Assembly (NCBI GenBank): GCA_013407085.1
Contig: JACCGJ010001824.1
Coordinates: 1 to 64,000, forward strand
DNA: 64,000 nucleotides
Direction of reading: 5' to 3'
Source: Atriophallophorus winterbourni
Lineage: Eukaryota > Platyhelminthes > Trematoda > Plagiorchiida > Microphallidae
Shown here: in pieces, positions 56,878 to 64,000 of the stretch
Position numbering within the stretch: the first letter of the stretch is position 1
How the letters are laid out: each line of letters opens with the position of its first letter
Notes under the pieces: generated by a model
What the model saw: the letters and a program-made list of their open reading frames with translations, nothing else
Told to the model about the DNA's origin: nothing
Database searches by the model: none
Translations under genes and position numbers: made by a program

Positions 56878-59673
56878 ATGTGCGCAGAATAGAAATACCC
56901 GTGTACTGTACACAAATGCTTGCAGTATACGTAATAAATGGGGCGAGCTGCAGCTTGCTGCACTGGAAAACCAGGTCGACATAATTGCCATCTCCGAATC
57001 ATGGTTGAAACCAGATGATCATGTTCCGTCATTTGTATCAACTAAGTATTCCATCTATCGTCAGGATAAGGATACTGGTGCTACGGGAGGGGGAGTGGCA
57101 ATTATGATAAACGAAGATCTCCCCCACCGTGAGACATCGATAAAGATCGCTTCTCACTCAATCCAACTAACATCGGTATTTCTTACTGTCGCTAGAAGAA
57201 GACTGGCACTTGCATGTGCTTATAGAAGCCCGACTGCTTCATCATTAGACGACCAATTACTGATGGACACATTGGAAGTACTAAAAGGGCAATGCAACGC
57301 ATTACTAATTGTCGGAGACTTCAATCTCCCGGGCATTGATTGGTGTACTGAAATTTCTTCACCAGGGTCAGTTGAGTCGCAATATCTAGACTGGTTTCAT
57401 GTCGGGGCCTTTTATCAACATGTCAGGGAACATACAAGGTTTAGGACAGGACATACTCCGTCAACTTTAGATTTGGTTCTATCGTCTCATGAAAGAGATA
57501 TTTATGGAATCAAATACCTTTCGCCACTAGGCAAGAGCGACCACGCTGTAATTCTTCTTGACTGGACTTTAGTGCATCCTAGTCCTCAAGTAAAGATGTC
57601 CCGCAACTTTGGTCGAATGGACATCGTCCAACTACAAACTAAAGCAATGAATCTAAGTTGGGAACCAGACGAATTAGAACCTAGTGTAGAAATCAGGTGG
57701 AATATTATAAAAGGGCACCTTTTACAACTACAGGATGATTTTGCTCCTCTACAACCAGTGAGAACGCGAGGAAAACCACCCTGGTGGAGCGCGTCTATTC
57801 GCAAGGCTATTAGATGCCGTGACCGTAGCTGGAGGGCGTACAAATTCTGTGGAACTCACAGATCTAGACTGCAGTACATACAGACCAGAAATTCAGCTGT
57901 TGCGCTGCAAAGGAAAGCTAAAAGGGACTTCGAATCCCGACTTGCCAAAAAAGCAAAGATTAACTTGAAAGCTTTTTATGGCTATGTTCAGTCCAAGCGA
58001 TCATTAAGAGAAGAAATAGGTACGTTAGTGCTGGACGATGGCAATACGGCTTTGACTGCACCGGAAAAAGCCGATGCGTTGCATTCATTCTTCTGCAGTG
58101 TTTATCGGCGCGATTCAGGTAACTGTTTAGAAACTCACGAGTGCAGAGCACCTCCCTTTAGCTCGGTGGAGGTTAATCAGGAAATGGTCACCACAGTTCT
58201 GTCGCAGCTGGACAAAACTAAGTCGGCTGGCCCCGACGGCATACATCCGGCTATTCTTCAACCGCTCGCGAATATAGTTAGCCTTGCAATCAGAAATCTT
58301 TTCGAAGCTACCTTACTCCAGGGTATACTACCGGATGATTGGAAACGAGCGGCGGTAATAGCCATATACAAAAAGGGTCCCATTTCGGATGTACGCAACT
58401 ACAGGCCAGTAAGCCTGACAAGCATTCTTTGCAAGTGCTTGGAAAAAATCATTCGGCACCAGGTATGTAAACATTTGGTAGCCAATTCCTTACTATCCGA
58501 TGCCCAGCACGGATTCTGGAAAGGAAGGTCCTGCCTAACCAATCTTTTAAGCTTTCTGGACGAAGTGACATTACGCCTCGATGAAGGGAGAGTAGTCGAA
58601 GTCTGCTATCTTGATTTTCAAAAGGCATTTGACTCGGTGAACCATAGGTACCTTCTGCACAAACTAAGTATGTGTGGCGTCACAGGTGACCTACATCGAT
58701 GGTTAGACAGCTTCTTAACTAATCGCACTAACTATGTTAGAATTGCAGGGGAGTGCTCGCAGGAATCACTGATTCTCAGTGGAGTGCCTCAAGGCTCGGT
58801 GCTTGGTCCATTACTTTTTCTTATTTTTGTAAACGACCTGGCAGCGTGCTTGAGTTCACGCTGCTTCCTGTTTGCTGATGATGTTAAGATCCTAGGAACC
58901 GACAGTAGAGATACGCTTATCTCTGATTTAGAAAAGTAATCGAGTGGACAAAGACCTGGGACTTGCCACTAAACCTGGGGAAGAGCTGTCTTCTGACGAC
59001 TGATTTAGCGACAACCCAACTAGAAGTTGGTGAAGGAACTATCAGAATAGCGGCTGCTCAGAAAGTGAAGGATCTTGGCATTACTATAACAGGCGATTTT
59101 AAATGGGCTACTCAATGTGCCGAAGCTGCAAACAAGGCTCGCAGAGAATTGTTCAGACTTCGCTCAGCGTTATCTTGCCGAAAACCTTCAATCTTCATCC
59201 CCTTATACAAAGTAGTCGTGCGGCCTCACTTGGAGTACTGCGTTCAATCCTGGGCACCGTACTTAAAAAAGGATATAGCATGTCTCGAAAGGGTCCAGCG
59301 CCTTGCGACTAGGATGGTTGAGGGTCAGGCAGGTAAAACTTATGAGGCTAGACTCAAGGACCTCGGTTTGTTCTCACTAAAGAGACGGCGGCTGCGAGGT
59401 GACCTAATAGAAGCCTTCAAGATTCTAAAGGGTCTTACAGGTGATAATATTACTGAAATCCTTAAACTTGCACCTAAAGCAGCTACAAGAGGTAATTCCA
59501 TGAAACTTCTTAAGAGTAGGCCCAGGTTGCTGGCACGTGAGCACTTTTTCAGCAACCGTGTGGTCAACTTCTGGAACAAGCTCCCAGATTGTATAGTAAG
59601 CCTCCCAAATGTGTTGAGCTTTAAAAGGGAATTAGACGTTAAATGGTCTATCATATTTCCGCATATTGTCTAA
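56830..59673 (+). mobile_element. ORF2 of the long CR1-like LINE (endonuclease and RT)
   Basis: Best preserved LINE protein here. Endonuclease: VLYTNACSIRNKWGELQ near 56905, VDIIAISESWLKPDD (catalytic E), GATGGGVAIMIN, LLIVGDFNLPGIDW and LGKSDHAVILLDW. Reverse transcriptase: KTKSAGPDGIHPAILQPLAN near 58215, NYRPVSLTSILCKCLE, AQHGFWKGRSCLTNLLSFLD, VCYLDFQKAFDSVNHR, ILSGVPQGSVLGPLLFLIFV and CFLFADDVKILG near 58870. The frame stops at 58937 where an A run is one base shorter than in the sister copy at 49.9 kb; the next frame continues with WTKTWDLPLNLGKS, VVRPHLEYCVQSWAPYLKKD and FFSNRVVNFWNKLPDCIVSL to a stop at 59671. The 3' end is ATTGTCTAATAAAAAACTTT. Catalytic residues are complete, so only that frameshift breaks ORF2. 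Confidence 0.88.
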
Positions 59674-59724
59674 TAAAAAACTTTATAAAAAAACAAAAAA
59701 ACGTATTTTTACATTTTTATCATA

Positions 59725-59825
59725 TCTGTCTAGGCCTGGACAACCTGACAGTAAATTAGCCCACATGCAGTCTATGACTGTGTTTCACTTTACCTCAACT
59801 AGGCTAGTGATTTCATACACCACAC
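59725..59825 (+). mobile_element. SINE-like repeat, 3' half, in a LINE 3' UTR
   Basis: ATCTGTCTAGGCCTGGACAA, CCTGACAGTAAATTAGCCC and CTAGTGATTTCATACACCAC. Flanks continue the sequence seen uninterrupted at 50610-50690, so it inserted into the LINE 3' region. More diverged than the other copies (for example GTGTTTCACTTTACCTC). Confidence 0.7.
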
Positions 59826-59929
59826 CTTGTTCACGCATATTATTGCATTGTTTCCTGAATAGCTGACCTCTCACCGTGCTGGTGAAGAGAAACCCTACCT
59901 TACTTTCCAGTTATTCGGAAGCAAGAACG

Positions 59930-60045
59930 TGTGAAAAGTACGAACTGTATACTCGATATCGAAGTGCCGGGTGCTCAACCGCATACCGTCGAAGGAAATC
60001 TGGGCGCGTGATTGGCTTTTAGCCACCTTCAGTCCTGTGCAACTT
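59930..60045 (+). repeat. Dispersed repeat, partner at 54.76 kb
   Basis: GAACTGTATACTCGATATCG, GGGTGCTCAACCGCATACCG and GGCTTTTAGCCACCTTCAGT, matching 54760-54885. Confidence 0.55.
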
Positions 60046-60129
60046 GAACTTGAACCTACATTTTGAGCATCTAAGACGCACGACTGATTCCTCTATGATC
60101 AGCTCAAAAACCTGTTCCGTGCCGAGGAG

Positions 60130-60400
60130 AACCTCATCGAAAGTGTTAAGCGACATGCAACCAGATTCTGCACCAGAATACGCAAGCTGCCATATTCCGA
60201 AAGATGTCTGAAGATGAATATCTTTGCACTAGTATACCACAGGGTTCCTGGTGACATGATATTTCTCTATCGATTATTTGGAAATATGAGTTTCCTGATC
60301 CTAGATTGTTTTTTACAGTCATCACTGAATGTCGAATAAAGGGTCACCAATTTCGGTTTCACGTTCAAGTCACCTGATACAGCGTGCTGTATCTTGAACC
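60130..60400 (+). mobile_element. LINE C-terminal fragment
   Basis: EENLIESVKRHATRFCTRIR then KLPYSERCLKMNIFAL and YHRVPGDMIFLYRLFGN form the LExVQRRATRxxxGxxxLPYExRLxxLNxFxLxYRRxRGDLIxxYRL box. The copy ends at about 60400 by direct joining to the RT of the next LINE; the reading frame runs across the junction. Confidence 0.65.
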
Positions 60401-62012
60401 TTTCCACTGGAGAAACTATCCTAAACTTGCTTCTGGCGCGGGACAGCTGGACCAAGGCTGTTGATGCGGGCCATGGTGTCGACGTTATATACTTGGATTT
60501 CTCCAAAGCTTTTGACCGTGTTAACCATGCTATTTTACTGCAAAAGCTTGGCCTACTTGGAATTGGTAACCCACTCTTGTCTTGGTTAGCCGAATTCCTC
60601 CGCTCCAGGACACTCAGCGTTCGCGTCAGACAATCGCTCTCCGATTGTTTTTCAATACATTGCGGATTACCCCAGGGCTCTGTACTCGGTCCGCGTCTGT
60701 TCTTGATGTTCATCAACGACATTGGAGCATGTGTGAACTCGCCGTTTCTGATGTTCGCAGATGATATCAAGCTATGGCGCATCCTCTCTTCCTCGAATGA
60801 TTGTGATGACCTGCAAGCCGATCTCACCTCACTTAATAACTGGGCAACGTCGAACCAGCTCCCTTTCAACCCACGAAAATGCCGATCTCTCCGCATCCGT
60901 CACTCTGGCGAACCTAGTTACAAGCTAGGGATGTGCAATCGTGCAGCATTTCTGTGCTGTGCGGCTAACATCTTGCTAAATTGATTGGCCAACGGTAGTG
61001 AGCTGCATGCGAGTACACGCTGGAGTCTCACTACCATTTCTATTTCTATTTACCCCCTCATATCTGTCTAGGTCTGGGCAACCTGACAGTATCGTAGTCC
61101 ACGTGCAGTCTGACTGTGCGGCACTTTGCCTGGATCAGGCTTGTGCTTTCATACATACATCATAGGGAACACCGAACTTTCGGTGAGTATGCTAGAAAAG
61201 GACCTCGGCGTATTGGTTCAAAGTGATCTTGGGTGCTCAACCCAATGTTCCCTCGCATCATCAGTCGCCAATCGCAACGTAGGGCTCCTCAAAAGGGTAT
61301 TCGGGTCTTTTGACCGCCGCCTCTTTTCCTCGCTCCTACACGCGTACATCAGACCCCACCTGGAATATGCGGTTTCCGTTTGGTCTCCATGGCTAAAGCG
61401 TGACCATCACGTCCTAGAGCAGGCTCGTCAAAGGACTCAGTTTACTGAACTATGAGGACCGCCTCCAGCAACTCAACGTGTTCCCGATCAGTTACCGTCG
61501 CATCCGAGGTGATCTGATACTGGTTTTCCAGATCCTTAAGGAGAACAAACATCCGTGCCATGGACTGCTTTTGATGGCACCCAGTTCCGGAACCCGGGGG
61601 CATGTTTTCAAACCAGCCCAGTCGGTTGAACTGCCGTAAATTTTTCTTTTCTGTCCGTACCCCTCGTTTTTGGAATGATCTACCAGTTTTTGTCGTAACC
61701 TCCCCATCGCTCTCGATTTTTAAAAAGCGACTTGACGCTTATCTCTATTTTTCTCAACAAGTTTAATGGATTCTCTTTTTTCTTCTTCCCGATACTGCAC
61801 TCATTTTCCTCTTCCTTTCCAAATACGTTTACGGAACCTCGCCGATTCATCTCCCCCTGTATCGACTGTTATGATACATAACCCCACCCTTTACTGAACT
61901 TTGGCGATTGACGCCGAACCCGCGGAACTCCACCCGACCCCTGTACTGACTATCCTATGGTTATATTTTAAGCTCATAGCTTTTTGTACCATAATATACT
62001 ATTGACTATTGT
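60400..62012 (+). mobile_element. CR1-like LINE, RT to 3' end, split by a SINE
   Basis: RT from NLLLARDSWTKAVDAGHGVD and VIYLDFSKAFDRVNHAILLQ (catalytic D present) to SIHCGLPQGSVLGPRLFLMF and PFLMFADDIKLWRILSS (FADD intact). It then reaches SGEPSYKLG, where a 232-bp SINE-like element interrupts. It resumes at 61163 with NTELSVSMLEKDLGVLVQSD, YIRPHLEYAVSVWSPWLKRD and, after a frameshift near 61435, NYEDRLQQLNVFPISYRRIR. The 3' UTR (61834-62012) equals the isolated copy at 55075-55258 and ends in ACTATTGACTATTG. 5'-truncated. Its RT frame is open up to the SINE, so the LINE was young when the SINE landed. Confidence 0.85.
60931..61162 (+). mobile_element. SINE-like element, complete, with target duplication
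   Basis: A 232-base insertion in a LINE reading frame, flanked by TAGGG at 60926-60930 and 61163-61167. Removing one flank and the insert restores LINE codons. The element starts ATGTGCAATCGTGCAGCATT, contains GTAGTGAGCTGCATGC and TAGGTCTGGGCAACCTGACA, and ends CTTGTGCTTTCATACATACA and TCA. No terminal inverted repeats, no ORF, and a short CATA tail, hence a retroposed SINE and not a DNA transposon. Other copies: 24262-24485, 26490-26655, 32728-32790, 33787-33890, 59725-59825, 63685-63885. Confidence 0.85.
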
Positions 62013-62029
62013 TCTCTATCGCTCTCCCC

Positions 62030-62760
62030 ATAACTCTTCTAAAAATGTTCAGCTATAGGTAAACATCACCCATGTTTATAACATTCTCATTCGCACGCCA
62101 TTATTATGATAGTTTTCAAGTTGCCGAACTTGTTTAGAATCCCCTCTTGCAGTCACCGATTTTCACTAGAATTGCTCGATCTTATACACCCACCCTTTGT
62201 TTAACCAATCGTTGGAACCCACACGCTTTCGTTCGCATAGTGGATCATCCCTGCTGGACCTCATTCTAACAGACTAAGAGTTAATGATTAAAACCGTAAA
62301 CGGTACCCACCCTTTGGCCGGAGTGCCCATGTGTTTTTCCATTTTGTACTTCATTATTGAGTTGACAGCCGCGAACATTCCCACACGCACCCGACGTCGT
62401 ACGGATTACGACTTCCTCAACATACTTATCTCGCACGAAGACTGGACTGTTGAATCTGCCCTAAATGCCGATGACGCATGGTATCAATTCTCGACCCAAC
62501 TTCACCGTTTGTATTCCTTATGTACAACACTCGAGGAAGTTGCTTTCAGCATGCCCACGACCAACTTTCTTCGTAACCGCACCAGGGAGTTGATACGCAA
62601 AAGAATCAGAATAGGTTGTTCACATCCATATTCGCTTCTATACTATGGGTACGCTACGGTTAGCCCATATCCTAACTCCAGACTAATATGTGCCGAGAAG
62701 AACCTCTGAAACATGTGGGGTAATAGTCGTAAACGAACGCTGAGTAACTCACGGCATCTT
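62030..62760 (+). pseudogene. LINE endonuclease C-terminal fragment
   Basis: HTLSFAYSGSSLLDLILTD near 62225-62275 matches the TRFRxxxxPSLLDLILTN motif. It is followed by ELMIKTVNGTHPL, TRRRTDYDFLNILISHEDWT near 62390-62450, and LHRLYSLCTTLEEVAFSMPT, the linker between endonuclease and RT (compare the copy at 52.1-52.4 kb). No RT follows. Confidence 0.65.
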
Positions 62761-62929
62761 AGTAGCGCTGTCTGTTCTCTGACAAACTTCTGCATCGAAG
62801 TTTAAAAATCCGTAATCAGCATTCCTAAATCTGTTTCCACTGTCACCGCTCTAATTGACTTACTTTTTAAAAGTATTTCCAAGCAATATCATTGGAGCCT
62901 AGGCACATGACGCTGACTTTTCCTCATTT

Positions 62930-63175
62930 GTAGGCAGGAACTAGCGAATCGTACATCTGAGTAACTCATCAACTGCTCGTTGCATCTGGTCGTAGCCATC
63001 ACGAGAACTGACAGATGCACACCGTTTCGGATCATCAGCGAATAATACACAATCGATGGCAACCGGGTCCATAATGTCGCTATTAATGTTCTTAATAACA
63101 GTGGACTAAGAACAGATCCTTGTTTTAACAGCTCACTGACACCGCTGTAGACAAAAGACCATTCACATTCACACA
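62930..63175 (-). pseudogene. LINE reverse transcriptase fragment
   Basis: Minus strand: SGVSELLKQGSVLSPLLLRT, a worn SGVPQGSVLSPLLFxxF box, then in the next frame LFADDPKRCASVSSRDGYDQ (catalytic FADD intact) and AVDELLRCTIR. Only about 240 bases. A different LINE type from the CR1-like copies nearby. Confidence 0.65.
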
Positions 63176-63199
63176 TTTTGATAAATAGAGTGTAAAAGC

Positions 63200-63680
63200 A
63201 ACGGATGAATACCGTACGGTCCTGGTGCCGATACCGACCTAAAGCGAATGGCTACTCGTGGTTTTCCAGCAGCTCGCGGGGCTAAGGAGCATGCGACGAT
63301 TCATGCGCAATTTCTATCTTTCCCTTTAAAGTTTAATTAGCCGACGATTTAACACGCTTCGACGCTCCGCGCATTCTCTGCACCCTCTTTGTACCCCTTC
63401 TCACTTATTCGAGTGAATGACGTTCGCTCTTTGATTGTTGCTAAGCTATGGGTAGAGAAACATGTACAACGTCGGGCTCGTCTATGGAGTGATCGCCGAC
63501 TACGTCGTTTGGATGTGAGTACGATCCATCTGCTGATCAAAATTCGTGTACCGGCTTGTTTCGATGCATCAATGAAGTCGAGTAATCCCATTCAAATACC
63601 GCACAAATTTATGAATGAAATTACAAGTCTAGATCCAGGCAAAGTGCCACACAGCCAATTGGGCTAAGGTAATGTACAGA
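63200..63680. other. Possible RTE 3' remnant, otherwise no gene
   Basis: TTTCGATGCATCAATGAAGT near 63560 resembles TTCGAAGCATCAATGAAGCT of the RTE ends at 4.7 and 28.8 kb, followed by AATCCCAT. The rest is not recognisable. Confidence 0.3.
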
Positions 63681-63684
63681 TGTC

Positions 63685-63790
63685 TAGGTCTGTCTAGGCC
63701 TGGGCAACCTGACAGTATCTTAGCCCACGTGCAGTCTCTGACTGTGCGGCACTTTGCCTGGAGCAGGTTTGTGATTTCATACATACAATG
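63685..63790 (+). mobile_element. SINE-like repeat, 3' half
   Basis: GTCTAGGCCTGGGCAACCTG, ACAGTATCTTAGCCCACGTG and CTTTGCCTGGAGCAGGTTTG, ending in a CATACATAC tail. The preceding GTCTAGGTCT is duplicated at the start. Confidence 0.75.
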
Positions 63791-63821
63791 TCAAGTTGCC
63801 CATGCTTGGGCGTGTTATAAA

Positions 63822-63885
63822 TGAAAAATGGCGGTGAGAATCCAGCGTGTTTCCGCATACAGCTCAATACCGTTATCAAATCAAT
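63822..63885 (-). mobile_element. SINE-like repeat, 5' half, inverted
   Basis: Plus-strand GGTGAGAATCCAGCGTGTTT and CCGCATACAGCTCAATACCG match the reverse complement of the SINE 5' half. It faces the 3' half 35 bases away. Confidence 0.6.
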
Positions 63886-64000
63886 CCCTTAAGAAATAAT
63901 TCCAAACAGTTTCGCCTGTGCACAGATGAAGAATGACTGACTTCTCATAGTTATAGGCGACGATCAGCGATTCTTCGATTTGGCTAGTTCATCTGTTGCT

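Noticed and set aside
1..64000. CRISPR arrays, operons, Shine-Dalgarno sites, rRNA genes
   Set aside because: Nothing of the kind is visible; the intron-bearing RPL15 and the LINEs show a eukaryotic nuclear context.

Overview
The window reads as a retroelement-packed, AT-rich stretch of an invertebrate nuclear genome. It is most likely a platyhelminth (fluke-like). The reasons are one ribosomal-protein gene with a 34-nt intron, many APE-type LINEs of the CR1/Jockey and RTE (SR2-like) kinds, a Penelope-like element, Ty3/Gypsy remnants, and short repeats carrying a type I hammerhead ribozyme, as the schistosome Sm-alpha repeats do. The species assignment is inference; nothing in the window names it.

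Only one host gene is recognised with confidence. It is RPL15 (eL15) on the minus strand at 34598-35246, in two exons totalling 204 codons, with a pyrimidine tract just before the ATG and an AATAAA just after the stop. About 1.7 kb upstream (35270-36955) and 1 kb around its 3' side hold no recognisable element. Almost everything else that can be identified is a transposable element, mostly decayed.

Layout. 1-6.9 kb: truncated LINEs on both strands, a Ty3/Gypsy integrase remnant and an RTE 3' end. 6.9-10.8 kb: mostly unassigned, with one unknown ORF. 10.8-19 kb: LINE pieces, a tandem hammerhead repeat (11.7-12.05 kb), and a CR1-like LINE (13.6-18.67 kb) split by a 5'-truncated Penelope-like element with a GIY-YIG domain. 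19-27.2 kb: another hammerhead repeat, LINE 3' ends, an RTE-type C-terminus, SINE copies and a small hAT-like MITE. 27.7-32.8 kb: an RTE fragment and a nearly intact RTE element next to a 20-base assembly gap. 34.5-35.3 kb: RPL15. 37.1-40.3 kb: a decayed Ty3/Gypsy element. 40.7-51.9 kb: LINE fragments on both strands. 51.9-63.2 kb: CR1-like LINEs, including the best preserved one (55.7-59.7 kb). 63.7-63.9 kb: two SINE halves in opposite orientation.

The elements interact mainly by nesting. The Penelope-like element sits in a LINE endonuclease domain. A 232-bp SINE-like element sits in a LINE reverse transcriptase with a clear 5-bp target duplication, which fixes its ends. A further SINE copy sits in another LINE's 3' UTR. 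The SINE shares a sequence block with the RTE leader, so RTE is a candidate source of its sequence and of its mobilising enzyme. The most interesting signals are the hammerhead ribozyme repeats: a tandem pair about 230 bp apart on the minus strand, a third copy on the plus strand, and a separate hammerhead-like core overlapping the end of the Penelope ORF. Many LINE boundaries are given to the nearest ten bases or so, because they rest on where homology fades.
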